DNA from: Bacillus paramycoides
GTDB lineage: Bacteria; Bacillota; Bacilli; Bacillales; Bacillaceae_G
Direction: 5' to 3'
Assembly: GCF_001884235.1 (NCBI RefSeq)
Contig: NZ_MAOI01000133.1
Location: forward strand, 1 to 47,194
DNA: 47,194 nucleotides
Notes under the pieces: generated by a model
What the model was told of the DNA's origin: nothing
The model's input: the letters and a program-made list of their open reading frames with translations, nothing else
Databases searched by the model: none
In this document: positions 1 to 8,112 of the stretch, one piece after another
Layout: the number at the start of each line of letters is the position of its first letter
Numbering within the stretch: the stretch's first letter is position 1
Program-made: the position numbers and the translations under genes

Positions 1-780
1 ATTTTTGATGATTTCAGTCGAGATTTTGTCCAAGTAATCTTTTCTAGCGTTTGTCATGTATTCATGAATTCTAGCGATCTTTACTCGTTGTTTATTCCAG
101 CGAGAAGATCCTTTCATTCTTCTAGAAAGAACACGCTGTGCTTTTGCCAACTTCTCTTCTAATGATTGAAAAAACTTCGGATTTTTATAGGTTGTTCCAT
201 CTGACAAAATGGCGAAATCTTTTAGTCCTACATTCATTCCAATGTAAGAATGTGTTTTCGGAAGTTCTTGCACTTCTGCTTCAACTAATAATGACACAAA
301 GTATCTGTCAGAAGGGTTCCGTCTAACCGTAGCATTTAAAATACGCCCTCTTACTTCACGACTTTTGGCAAATCGAACAAGACCTAGTTTTGGCAATTTC
401 ATTTTGTTTCCCACAACGGCAATGTTTTCATTTGTTTGTTGTGTGGTGTAAGATTGTGCATTGTTCTTCTTAGATTTGAAACGCGGGGCACTGTTTTGTT
501 TTTTGAAAAAACGTGTATAAGCATCCGCAAGGTTGCGAACAGACGACTGAATAGCAATACTATCCACTTCTTTTAGCCAAACAAATTCTTTCTTCATGGC
601 AGGAAGTTTGGCAGAGCAAGTACCATATTTCAAACCTTTTCCTGTTTCTTTGTATACGTTATCCCATAGAGATAGGAAATGATTGAATACAAAACGAGAA
701 CAACCAATCGTTTTATTGATTAGCGTTGCTTGTGCTTTATTTGGATATATACGAAATTTATATGCTTTATTGATAATCAT
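1..780 (-). CDS. tnpB: TnpB (IS200/IS605 OrfB), 5' part only, RuvC Asp replaced by Asn
   Basis: The reading frame opens with ATG at 780 behind the SD AGGTGAAA and runs 260 codons to the window edge, where it is cut off. The N-terminus (MIINKAYKFRIYPNKAQ) and the stretch around SRRMKGSSRWNKQRVKIARI are typical of TnpB, the RNA-guided nuclease ancestral to Cas12. The usual first RuvC motif, G-[IV]-D-[VLI]-G-x-K-D, reads GMNVGLKDF here: codon 183 (positions 232-234) is AAT, so the catalytic Asp is Asn. No frameshift or stop is seen in the visible part. The Glu and second Asp of RuvC and the zinc finger lie outside the window. It may therefore be nuclease-dead, as in TldR-type repressors, or simply a decaying transposon gene. 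No tnpA lies upstream in the window. Confidence 0.9.
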   Translation of the reverse strand, partial: MIINKAYKFRIYPNKAQATLINKTIGCSRFVFNHFLSLWDNVYKETGKGLKYGTCSAKLPAMKKEFVWLKEVDSIAIQSSVRNLADAYTRFFKKQNSAPRFKSKKNNAQSYTTQQTNENIAVVGNKMKLPKLGLVRFAKSREVRGRILNATVRRNPSDRYFVSLLVEAEVQELPKTHSYIGMNVGLKDFAILSDGTTYKNPKFFQSLEEKLAKAQRVLSRRMKGSSRWNKQRVKIARIHEYMTNARKDYLDKISTEIIKN

Positions 781-835
781 AAGTTTCACCTCCATTTCGA
801 TATAATAATAATCATTCGAAACGAAATTGTAACAT

Positions 836-880
836 CTTCACTCCTATTCTATATCGGAATTATATAGAATAGGAGTGAAG
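836..880. promoter_or_regulatory. 18-bp perfect inverted repeat between tnpB and a small ORF
   Basis: The arms 836-853 (CTTCACTCCTATTCTATA) and 863-880 are exact reverse complements around a 9-base loop. There is no T-run on either side, so it is not an ordinary terminator. The right arm contains the AGGAG that would serve as ribosome binding site for the small ORF at 883, so the RNA hairpin would hide that site. It could be an operator, a translational switch or a transposon-end hairpin. Confidence 0.7.
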
Positions 881-882
881 GG

Positions 883-1002
883 ATGAATGATAGAGAAAAA
901 ATGATTACATCTTTCGGTGAATTCTGGAAAGTAAATTCGGTTAAAATGCTGGCTGAATTGTATCCAGAAAACATTAAAAATCATTCGAATGTTTATAGTT
1001 AA
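883..1002 (+). CDS. 39-residue hypothetical ORF
   Basis: The ORF runs from ATG at 883 to TAA at 1002, with AGGAG 8 bases upstream lying inside the 836-880 hairpin. The sequence begins MNDREKMITSFGEFWK and has a mixed charged and hydrophobic composition with no signal peptide. I do not recognise it; it could be the N-terminal stub of a longer broken gene. Support is the SD and start only. Confidence 0.3.
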   Translation: MNDREKMITSFGEFWKVNSVKMLAELYPENIKNHSNVYS

Positions 1003-1100
1003 ATATACCCCTTTTAATGTTTTTTAGAGAAAATTGTATACCTCTAACCTCGCATAATATCAGAGGAAGGAGTCTTCTGTCGGAAAAAGATAAAAACAGC

Positions 1101-1155
1101 TTTTCCAGAAGCTACGGTAAAAAATAAAATTTTTACTTAGTTTGCTTTACTATAT
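1101..1155 (+). promoter_or_regulatory. ManR-type operator and promoter, copy 1 (upstream of HPr paralogue)
   Basis: The block TTTTCCAGAAGCTACGGTAA plus the following A/T tract recurs almost unchanged at 3849 and 7327. One copy sits before manP, so it is most simply the binding site of the PRD activator ManR encoded at 1845. TTTACT/TATATT-like promoter hexamers follow. Function is inferred from position and repetition. Confidence 0.65.
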
Positions 1156-1161
1156 ATTAAA

Positions 1162-1175
1162 TGTAAACGTTTTCT
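1162..1175 (+). promoter_or_regulatory. cre site (CcpA) before HPr paralogue
   Basis: TGTAAACGTTTTCT matches the cre consensus TGWAANCGNTNWCA at 13 of 14 positions. It lies just downstream of the promoter, where CcpA bound with HPr(Ser-P) would block transcription when glucose is present. Confidence 0.65.
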
Positions 1176-1240
1176 ATTCTCGGCGAAGATACTTAGAATG
1201 GGACCTTAATGAATTTAGAAAACTGAAGGGGGAATCATAA

Positions 1241-1507
1241 GTGGTAGAAAATTTATTTACAATATTAGAAGATGGGGGACTTCATGCGCGTCCTTCAACA
1301 ACATTAGTTAATGCAGTTAGCTCATTTAAATCAGAAGTGATGCTTGAGTATAAAGAAAAACAAGTGAATTTAAAATCTATTATGGGTATTATGGCACTTG
1401 GTGTTCCAAAAGGCGCACAAATTAAAGTGATTGCAAAAGGGGAAGATGAAGAACAAGTGCTTCAAAGTGTAAGTAAAGTAATGCAAGTACAAAGTATTGG
1501 CGCATGA
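1241..1507 (+). CDS. HPr-like PTS phosphocarrier protein, paralogue in the mannose regulon
   Basis: An 88-residue HPr, full family length, with GTG start and SD GAAGGGGGA at 1224-1232. His15 lies in GLHARPS, the site phosphorylated by enzyme I, and Ser46 in NLKSIMGIM, the site used by HPr kinase; both keep canonical numbering. It is therefore a true HPr and not Crh, which has Gln15. No ptsI follows, unlike the housekeeping ptsHI operon. It has its own ManR-type operator and cre upstream and a hairpin downstream, so it is probably a mannose-inducible extra phosphocarrier serving ManP and ManR. Its separate role is an inference from context. Confidence 0.9.
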   Translation: MVENLFTILEDGGLHARPSTTLVNAVSSFKSEVMLEYKEKQVNLKSIMGIMALGVPKGAQIKVIAKGEDEEQVLQSVSKVMQVQSIGA

Positions 1508-1632
1508 TAATAAGTACCGTTTTGAATGGTTTATATAATAAAAGGAATTTCCAACGCGAGAACGTTTTATCTAGAAACTCCTGAGTCAATAACATATAAC
1601 GGTATATCATATATTAATAAGTATTGAAAGAA

Positions 1633-1675
1633 CATCAAGATTCCCAATAGATTTAACTTCTTGGGAATTTTGATG
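1633..1675 (+). terminator. hairpin after the HPr paralogue
   Basis: Arms 1633-1647 and 1661-1675 pair over 15 bases with one G-T wobble around ATTCCCAA/TTGGGAAT. The T-run is poor. The rest of 1508-1844 is AT-rich intergenic DNA that should hold the manR promoter; I see no further gene. Confidence 0.5.
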
Positions 1676-1844
1676 CTTACTAGTAAGGGCAATCTAGTGT
1701 CATGTTATTACATATAGATATATAACATAGTTGGAATTTTAAAATCAGCACATATAATCTAAAGTGTTAGTTATAAGGGAAAATAAAAATATCCTGTGAC
1801 GTAATGCATATAACATAGAAGGATATAAGAGATAGGTGAAATTC

Positions 1845-3791
1845 ATGAATACAAGACAAAAAGAAATTTTGTTTCTGTTATTATCTGAATCTAATGATTA
1901 TTTATTAGTGCAAGACCTTGCGGATCAAGTAAATTGCTCGGAAAAAACAATTCGTAATGATTTTAAAGCAATTGAGGATCACCTTACGAATTATTCGAGT
2001 GCAATTCTTGTTAGGAAGCCGGGCTTAGGAGTTTACTTAGAGATTGAGGAATATGAAAAGGTAGATTTGTTTAATAAACTTTACTGTATAAATAATCGTA
2101 CAAAGTATGAATCGGATGAAGAAAGAATCCTGCAAATTGCTTATAACTTGTTAATGAATGTAAAGGCAGTCACTGCACAGGATATGGCTTCTCAACATTT
2201 TGTAAATCGTACTACTATAAAGAAAGATTTAGATAGAATTGAAAAGTGGTTACATCATTTTGATTTAACTGTTGTTTCAAAACAGCGGATAGGACTGATT
2301 GTTAGGGGAAATGAAAAGAATAAAAGAAAAGCATTGGCTAGATTATCAGATTTAATTCGTAATTCAGAGCTAACGAATCAATTTATTAAGGAACAATTTT
2401 TATATCATGAAGTAGAATTTGTTACGAATGAATTGAAAGCGCTACAAAAACGACATGCATTATTTTTTACAGATGATGCATTTGAAAGTTTATTAGTTCA
2501 TACGTTGCTGATGGTACGGAGAATGAAGCTTAAGCAATCGATTTTAACTTCTAAAAGGGAAATTAAAATAATACAAGAAACAAAAGAATATAAATGGACA
2601 TTGGAGTTTTTAAAACGATTAGAGTGTGTTTTCGCTGTTCATTTTACAGAAGAAGAAGCGACGTATTTAACAGCTCATATTTTGGGCGGGAAATTCCGTT
2701 ATCAAGACAAGCCAGGGGAAGGTAGTAAACTTACTGAAAGTAATCCAATCCTTTCTAGGGTTGTACATCAATTAATAAAACGAATGTCACAGTTGTATGA
2801 AATTGATTTCAGTAGAGACCAAGTTTTAATTGAGGGATTAACAATTCATCTATACACAACGTTGAATCGTTTGAACTATGATCTCTCTGTATCCAATCCA
2901 ATGCTACACGATATAAAAAGAATGTATCCATATATGTTTAATATGTTGATTCAGGTATTAGAAGAAATAAATGAATCTTTAATTCTATATATTCCGGAAG
3001 AAGAAGCGGCGTATCTTACTCTACACTTTGAAGCATCTGTTGAACGGTTAGATCATCAGGAAAAATCAAAAAATGTAATTATAGTGTGTCATATGGGAAT
3101 TGGGATGTCACAGTTGTTACGGACAAAAATTGAGCGGAAATTTCGTCATATCCATGTGATGGACTGCATTGCAAAAGCTGATTTACAAGATTATTTAATG
3201 AAACATCATGATGTGGAACTCGTTATTTCTACCATTGCTCTTTCAAAATTACTTATTCCTCATATTGTGGTATCCCCATTATTAGAGGGAGCGGAAGAAA
3301 AGAAGTTAGGGGACTTTATAAAAGAATGCGATGAACCGAGTTATAAAGAACAAAAAGACTTTGTTATGCTCAATTATACATCTCCATTTTTAGTATTTTT
3401 ACAACAGGACGTGCAGCACCCATATGAGCTAATTGAAAAGCTAGCGCATGCTTTGCATAGCAAAGGCTATGTAGATAAAGAGTATGCAGAAAATGCAATT
3501 ATAAGAGAAAAGATGTCAGCAACAACGATTGGAGCAGGGATTGCGATTCCACATGGCAATCCGAAATTTATTCAAGAGTCGGTAATTGCAATAGCTACAT
3601 TAAAGGAACCAATTGATTGGGGATCAGAGAAGGTATCACTTGTATTTATGCTAGCAGTTAAAAGTGATGGGAAAGAGGTAACGAAACAGTTATTTCATGA
3701 GCTATCCTTCATAAGTCAGCAACCATCCTTTATTCAAAAGCTTACCAAAGAAACAAACGTAATGAAATTTTTATCGTATTTACATAATTAA
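1845..3791 (+). CDS. manR: mannose operon transcriptional activator ManR (PRD family)
   Basis: PTS-controlled activator of the mannose operon. The start chosen is ATG at 1845, with AGGTGA five bases upstream, giving 648 residues, the length I recall for B. subtilis ManR; a GTG at 1836 is possible but poorly spaced. Domains in order: N-terminal winged helix (residues 1-60), second HTH, PRD1 with His219 and His278, PRD2 with His335 and His394, an EIIB-Gat-like domain with Cys415 (VIIVCHMGIGMS), and a C-terminal EIIA-Fru-like domain with His570 (AIPHGNP). Known biology of the family: HPr phosphorylates a PRD to activate, the cognate transporter phosphorylates the EIIB/EIIA sites to inactivate. 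It is followed immediately by ManR operators, manP and manA, the same order as in B. subtilis. Confidence 0.93.
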   Translation: MNTRQKEILFLLLSESNDYLLVQDLADQVNCSEKTIRNDFKAIEDHLTNYSSAILVRKPGLGVYLEIEEYEKVDLFNKLYCINNRTKYESDEERILQIAYNLLMNVKAVTAQDMASQHFVNRTTIKKDLDRIEKWLHHFDLTVVSKQRIGLIVRGNEKNKRKALARLSDLIRNSELTNQFIKEQFLYHEVEFVTNELKALQKRHALFFTDDAFESLLVHTLLMVRRMKLKQSILTSKREIKIIQETKEYKWTLEFLKRLECVFAVHFTEEEATYLTAHILGGKFRYQDKPGEGSKLTESNPILSRVVHQLIKRMSQLYEIDFSRDQVLIEGLTIHLYTTLNRLNYDLSVSNPMLHDIKRMYPYMFNMLIQVLEEINESLILYIPEEEAAYLTLHFEASVERLDHQEKSKNVIIVCHMGIGMSQLLRTKIERKFRHIHVMDCIAKADLQDYLMKHHDVELVISTIALSKLLIPHIVVSPLLEGAEEKKLGDFIKECDEPSYKEQKDFVMLNYTSPFLVFLQQDVQHPYELIEKLAHALHSKGYVDKEYAENAIIREKMSATTIGAGIAIPHGNPKFIQESVIAIATLKEPIDWGSEKVSLVFMLAVKSDGKEVTKQLFHELSFISQQPSFIQKLTKETNVMKFLSYLHN

Positions 3792-3830
3792 ACGAAAAGT
3801 GAGGGCCTAAATACTTCGCTTTTTTGTTTG

Positions 3831-3882
3831 TTACGGTAAAAGGTTTATTTTTCCGGAAGTTACGGTAAAAAATGAAACTTTT
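3831..3882 (+). promoter_or_regulatory. ManR operator of manPA, copy 2, with two TTACGGTAAAA half-sites
   Basis: TTACGGTAAAA occurs at 3831-3841 and again at about 3858-3868 inside the conserved block that starts TTTTCCGGAAGTTACGG at 3849. The two direct repeats lie about 27 bases apart, in front of a TATTGATTTATATTAT promoter-like stretch. A tandem direct-repeat operator suits a dimeric PRD activator. Confidence 0.7.
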
Positions 3883-3909
3883 GTCATTACGATATTGATT
3901 TATATTATG

Positions 3910-3923
3910 TGTAGGCGCTTACA
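3910..3923 (+). promoter_or_regulatory. cre site before manP
   Basis: TGTAGGCGCTTACA fits the cre consensus at 13 of 14 positions and is nearly palindromic. It sits between the promoter and the manP ribosome binding site, so CcpA would act as a roadblock or block initiation. Confidence 0.75.
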
Positions 3924-3947
3924 ACGATAGTGTGAGGAGGATTAGAA

Positions 3948-5903
3948 ATGAAACTGTTAGCGATTACATCGTGTCCGAATGGAATTGCCCATACTTACAT
4001 GGCTGCAGAAAATTTGCAAAAAACAGCGGATAAATTAGGTATTCAGATGAAAATTGAAACCCAAGGTGGTATAGGGGTAGAAAATGAGCTGACTGAAAAA
4101 GATATTCGAGAAGCAGACGGTATCATTATAGCTGCTGATAGAGCGGTAAATAAAGATAGATTCGTAGGCAAAAAATTGTTGGTTGTCGGAGTTCAAGATG
4201 GTATCCGTAGACCAGAAGAATTAATTCAGAAGGTAGCAAGTGGTGATGTACCTGTCTATCATTCACAGGCCAAAACAGTTGATAGTAATCAACAGGAGAG
4301 AAAGCAAAACCCGATATATCGTCATTTAATGAATGGTGTATCTTTTATGGTTCCATGTATTGTAGTTGGTGGATTGTTAATTGCAATTGCATTGACGCTC
4401 GGTGGAGAAAAAACACCTGGAGGTCTAGTGATTCCAGATGGATCTTTCTGGAAAACAATTGAACAAATTGGTGGTGCATCATTTACGTTTATGGTTCCAA
4501 TTTTAGCTGGATATATAGCGTATAGTATAGCCGATAAACCTGGTCTTGTTCCTGGTATGATTGGTGGATATATTGCAGCAACAGGAAGTTTTTATGGAAG
4601 TGAAAGTGGTGCTGGTTTTCTTGGCGGAATTATCGCTGGTTTCCTAGCAGGTTATGTAGCATTAGGAATTAAAAAAATAAAAGTTCCAAAAGCGATTCAA
4701 CCAATTATGCCGATTATTATTATTCCGGTGTTCGCTTCGCTTGTAGTTGGTTTAGCATTTATATTTATTATTGGTGCTCCTGTCGCACAAGCTTTCGAGT
4801 CATTAACTGCTTGGTTGGCGGGTATGCAGGGATCAAGTTCAATTCTCCTAGCATTAATTTTAGGGGCAATGATTTCATTTGACATGGGTGGACCAGTCAA
4901 TAAGGTTGCATTCTTATTTGGTTCAGCAATGATTGGAGAAGGAAACTATGAGATTATGGGTCCGATTGCTGCGGCAATCTGTATTCCACCAATTGGAATG
5001 GGACTTGCTACTTTCATAGGTAAGGGGAAATTCCAAGATTCAGAGAAAGAGATGGGTAAAGCATCATTTACAATGGGGCTATTTGGGATTACGGAAGGTG
5101 CGATACCATTTGCGGCACAAGATCCACTTCGTGTTATTCCAAGTATTATGGCTGGTTCAATGACAGGTGCTGTGATTGCCATGATTGGCCATGTAGGAGA
5201 TAGAGTGGCACATGGCGGTCCAATTGTTGCGGTGCTAGGAGCAGTAGATAATGTATTTATGTTCTTTGTGGCTGTAATTGTAGGTTCAGCTGTGACTGCT
5301 GTTCTAGTAAATGTATTGAAAAAAGACATTTCAAAGGTAGAAAAACAAGCAGTTGAACAAATACAAGAAGTTTCAGCAACAAAAGAACTGCTGCAAGTGG
5401 AGCAAGAAACGCAAAAAGAAAGCAAACAAGTAGATAAGGTAGAAATAAAAAAACTAACAGACATTACGAGCTTAGAGTTAATTGAAACAGATCTAAAGGG
5501 AGAAATACGAGATGACGTCATTGATGAAATGGTTCAAAAATTAAACCATGTCGGTGCATTGCATTCCAAAACAGAATTTAAACAAGCGATTATGAATCGT
5601 GAGCAAGAAAGTACAACAGGTATTGGTATGAATATTGCGATTCCACACGGAAAATCAGAAGCTGTTAAGAAACCGAGTGTGGTATTTGGGATTAAACAAT
5701 CAGGCGTAGATTGGAAAAGCCTTGATGGAACGGAAGCGAAATTAATATTTATGATTGCGGTACCAAAAGAAAGTGAAGGAAATCAACATTTAAAAATCCT
5801 TCAAATGCTTTCTCGAAAACTAATGGATGATAATTATAGAGAGCGGTTATTATCCGTCCAAACAAAAGAAGAAGCGTACAAGCTACTAGATGAAATTGTA
5901 TAG
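3948..5903 (+). CDS. manP: PTS mannose transporter, EIIBCA (ManP)
   Basis: Membrane permease that takes up and phosphorylates mannose. It is 651 residues, near the size I recall for B. subtilis ManP, with SD GGAGGA. Domains: EIIB-Fru at residues 1-105 with the phospho-Cys9 in TSCPNGIAHTYM; EIIC of the fructose family at about 125-460 with many hydrophobic segments and the GITEGAIPFA loop; a charged linker; and EIIA-Fru at about 500-651 with the phospho-His567 in IAIPHGKSE. Phosphate would pass HPr-His15 to His567 to Cys9 to mannose. The next gene, manA, starts 17 bases after the stop, so the two form an operon. A general fructose/mannose-class EII would be the cautious name; mannose is supported by manR and manA on either side. 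Confidence 0.92.
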   Translation: MKLLAITSCPNGIAHTYMAAENLQKTADKLGIQMKIETQGGIGVENELTEKDIREADGIIIAADRAVNKDRFVGKKLLVVGVQDGIRRPEELIQKVASGDVPVYHSQAKTVDSNQQERKQNPIYRHLMNGVSFMVPCIVVGGLLIAIALTLGGEKTPGGLVIPDGSFWKTIEQIGGASFTFMVPILAGYIAYSIADKPGLVPGMIGGYIAATGSFYGSESGAGFLGGIIAGFLAGYVALGIKKIKVPKAIQPIMPIIIIPVFASLVVGLAFIFIIGAPVAQAFESLTAWLAGMQGSSSILLALILGAMISFDMGGPVNKVAFLFGSAMIGEGNYEIMGPIAAAICIPPIGMGLATFIGKGKFQDSEKEMGKASFTMGLFGITEGAIPFAAQDPLRVIPSIMAGSMTGAVIAMIGHVGDRVAHGGPIVAVLGAVDNVFMFFVAVIVGSAVTAVLVNVLKKDISKVEKQAVEQIQEVSATKELLQVEQETQKESKQVDKVEIKKLTDITSLELIETDLKGEIRDDVIDEMVQKLNHVGALHSKTEFKQAIMNREQESTTGIGMNIAIPHGKSEAVKKPSVVFGIKQSGVDWKSLDGTEAKLIFMIAVPKESEGNQHLKILQMLSRKLMDDNYRERLLSVQTKEEAYKLLDEIV

Positions 5904-5920
5904 AATGGAGGATTATAATC

Positions 5921-6868
5921 ATGACTGAACCATTATTTTTTGCACCTGTTTTTAAAGAAAGAATTTGGGGTGGAACGCAATTAACTTCTTTTGGATATGA
6001 GATTCCATCAAATCAAACTGGAGAGTGCTGGGCTTTCGCAGCACATAAACATGGACAAAGTATTGTTAAGAACGGAAAATATAAAGGTTTATCTTTAGGT
6101 GAGTTGTGGGAAGAACATCGAGATTTATTTGGAAATGTGGAGGGAGATTGTTTCCCTCTTCTTACAAAAATTTTGGATGCCAATCAAGACCTATCTGTTC
6201 AAGTTCATCCAAATGATGAGTATGCCAGTGTACATGAAAATGGAGAACTGGGAAAAACAGAATGCTGGTATGTAATCGATTCCAAAGAAGACGCAGAAAT
6301 TATTTATGGACATCATGCGAAAACAAAAGAAGAGTTCATGGCTATGATTGAACAGAAAGAATGGAATCAACTGTTACATCGTGTGAAGGTGAAACCGGGA
6401 GATTTCTTCTATGTACCAAGTGGAACTGTTCATGCAATCGGTAAAGGGATTTTGATATTAGAGACACAGCAAAACTCTGATACAACCTATAGATTGTATG
6501 ATTATGATAGAAGAGATTCAGAAGGGAATTTACGTGAGCTTCATCTTGAAAAAAGTATTGATGTAACCGAAAATCCATTTATATCGAATCAGTTAACTGT
6601 AAAACATGAAAAAGTAAATGATTTGATCGTAACAAACTTTATCAAATGCCCGTATTTTTCAGTGGGAAAATGGGAGCTAGATGGATCAGCTAGTTTGAAA
6701 CAACAAAAAGCATTCCTTCTTGTTAGTGTAATTGAGGGAGAAGGTGAGTTAATTAAAGATGGCGAACACTTTTTCTTTAAAAAAGGAGACCACTTTATAT
6801 TACCTAATAATTTTGGGGAATACGATTTGGTAGGTAACACTAATTGTATTGTTTCAAGCTTGCAATAA
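5921..6868 (+). CDS. manA: mannose-6-phosphate isomerase, class I
   Basis: Cytosolic enzyme that converts mannose-6-phosphate to fructose-6-phosphate, feeding ManP's product into glycolysis. It is 315 residues, the usual size of the Bacillus short form, with SD ATGGAGGA. The cupin core carries the expected metal ligands: Gln94 and His96 in SVQVHPND, Glu114 in KTECWYV and His171 in GTVHAIG; the substrate Arg191 lies in TYRLYDYDR. The final 45 residues are partly duplicated at 11655-11754. It is transcribed with manP. Confidence 0.95.
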   Translation: MTEPLFFAPVFKERIWGGTQLTSFGYEIPSNQTGECWAFAAHKHGQSIVKNGKYKGLSLGELWEEHRDLFGNVEGDCFPLLTKILDANQDLSVQVHPNDEYASVHENGELGKTECWYVIDSKEDAEIIYGHHAKTKEEFMAMIEQKEWNQLLHRVKVKPGDFFYVPSGTVHAIGKGILILETQQNSDTTYRLYDYDRRDSEGNLRELHLEKSIDVTENPFISNQLTVKHEKVNDLIVTNFIKCPYFSVGKWELDGSASLKQQKAFLLVSVIEGEGELIKDGEHFFFKKGDHFILPNNFGEYDLVGNTNCIVSSLQ

Positions 6869-7049
6869 TTTTAATTATCCATATATAACGTATAAAGGAT
6901 GTTTGTTTATTTTAACACAAATTAACCAGCTGTAGTCTTTGAATAAAGTATGATTCTTACAAATGCTTTAATTAGTTATATTTTAGTTTATCTAGGAATG
7001 ACTGTGTTTGGAGTATAGCTTAGAAAATATTAGTTCGATTTTTTCTGAT

Positions 7050-7077
7050 GAGGGTAACATTTTGTTACTCTTTTTTT
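7050..7077 (+). terminator. terminator of manPA
   Basis: GAGGGTAACA and TGTTACTC pair with a small bulge and are followed by seven T's. It lies about 180 bases after manA; the intervening 6869-7049 shows no gene. Confidence 0.7.
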
Positions 7078-7083
7078 GGGGGA

Positions 7084-7166
7084 ATCAACATTAACTAGCT
7101 ACTTCCTAAGCATTCTTCCGTATTAACCAACCTGTTTATGCTTTTTTCAAACTTTGCAACAGAGCC
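7084..7166. mobile_element. solo end of a second-lineage IS6 element
   Basis: The segment ends with TTTCAAACTTTGCAACAGAG, the inward-facing terminal repeat also found at 20730-20749 and 36540-36562. About 60 bases of shared sub-terminal sequence (ACTTCCT... CTGTTTATGC) precede it. There is no transposase. The manR relic starts about 30 bases to its right. Confidence 0.65.
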
Positions 7167-7197
7167 GTATTTCTGCTAGCTATTAAGAACGATGAAA

Positions 7198-7278
7198 AAG
7201 CCGTCTTTTATTCAAAAGCTTAAGAAATAAACGAATGTAATGAAGTTTTTATCTTATCTACGTCATGAAATGAGGTAA
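7198..7278 (+). pseudogene. relic of a second manR, last ~25 codons
   Basis: The frame reads KPSFIQKLKK, a TAA stop, then TNVMKFLSYLRHEMR; intact ManR ends PSFIQKLTKETNVMKFLSYLHN. The stop stands where manR has GAA or a neighbouring codon. The DNA that follows also matches the manR-manP intergenic region. Only the tail of the gene remains, so a second manR once stood here and was lost, apparently by an IS-linked deletion. Confidence 0.8.
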
Positions 7279-7308
7279 GGCTCGGAAGGTCTATACCTTT
7301 TTGTTTTG

Positions 7309-7360
7309 ATAAGGTAAAATTACTATTTTTCCGGAAGTTACGGTAAAAAATAAAACTTTT
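7309..7360 (+). promoter_or_regulatory. ManR operator copy 3, orphaned
   Basis: TTTTCCGGAAGTTACGGTAA at 7327 is identical over 20 bases to the manP operator. An upstream degenerate half-site ATAAGGTAAAAT lies at 7309. The promoter-like stretch and a GAAGAGG SD equivalent follow, but the cre is eroded and no manP follows. It could still bring the next operon (from 8149) under ManR, though about 790 bases separate them. Confidence 0.65.
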
Positions 7361-7742
7361 AACTGTTTGATATTGAAATACAGTAATGGTAGATACTTTC
7401 ATTAAGGTTTGAAGAGGATGTATTAACGTTTTCAATGACAACTGAGTATTAGATTCTGATAGTGAATGTATGATAGAAAGGCATTCTAGTAATATAAGTT
7501 ATGGCAGTGAATTTTATTACTTAGCAGACCCTTTATTGACTTTATAGGTTTAAGTCAATGATTAGTTAATCTGGCATTGTATAAAAGCGCCTTATTTACT
7601 ACTTCTATTTGTGAATAAAATCACAAGTGATATATGGAACAACAAAATGAGTTTTATGACTAAGCTTTCATCAATCATTTAATCTGGCGCAGTACTGTTA
7701 GGTAGAGGGGGGGGGACAGCTTTAACACTGATTCAGCGATAG

Positions 7743-7925
7743 TACACCATCCGCAGCCTCGCTGTATATCGTAATCTCATAGAGGAACAGAATAAAGCAG
7801 GCGGTCTGTTAGGAGAAGGTCAAGTAGTCCTGATGAGAATGAGAAAAAAATTTCACAGCAATCACTCAATTTTCGAAGAGATAGGCGACAACAATGCCTC
7901 CTCGCCAATTTTGAAACCGCTTTAA
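7743..7925 (+). pseudogene. unidentified C-terminal gene fragment
   Basis: After a TAG at 7740-7742 the frame stays open for 60 codons to a TAA, reading TIRSLAVYRNLIEEQNKAGG then VVLMRMRKKFHSNHSIFEE. The composition is protein-like and richer in GC than its surroundings. There is no SD or start codon at the left end, so it looks like the tail of a lost gene. I cannot name the family. Confidence 0.35.
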
Positions 7926-8089
7926 AAATCTCAAGAATCAGGTTTGTTCTGGGGGTGAATAAATGATAAATCTTGGCTATCAGGACAGAGCCGATACGGA
8001 ATAATGAATTCCGAGATCCTTACTAGGGATAAAGGAGGTGATTTTCTCAGAGAAGAAGTTAACTTTTCAATAGACAAAGATTGACGAAA

Positions 8090-8112
8090 ATAGACGCAAC
8101 AGTTGTGTCTAT
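8090..8112 (+). promoter_or_regulatory. 23-bp palindrome upstream of the manXYZ operon
   Basis: ATAGACGCAAC and GTTGTGTCTAT mirror each other around a central A with one mismatch. Partial copies (AATAGACAAAGATTGAC) lie just upstream at 8069-8084. TTGACG at 8081 could be a -35 box, so the palindrome would overlap the core promoter, as an operator often does. Confidence 0.5.

Noticed and set aside
4946-5521. 191-codon frame on the minus strand inside manP
   Set aside because: It mirrors the coding strand, is rich in Ser, Thr and Ile, and has no SD; manP itself is certain.
7571-7700. Sigma-54 promoter for manXYZ (TGGCATTGTATAAAAGC and TGGCGCAGTACTGTTAG)
   Set aside because: The GG of the -24 box is present but neither has TTGC at the required -12 spacing, and no LevR-type activator gene is nearby.
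7760-8050. Riboswitch or T-box leader before manX
   Set aside because: The stretch has GC-rich hairpins, but no T-box, glmS, purine or other known core sequence; part of it is better read as a gene fragment.
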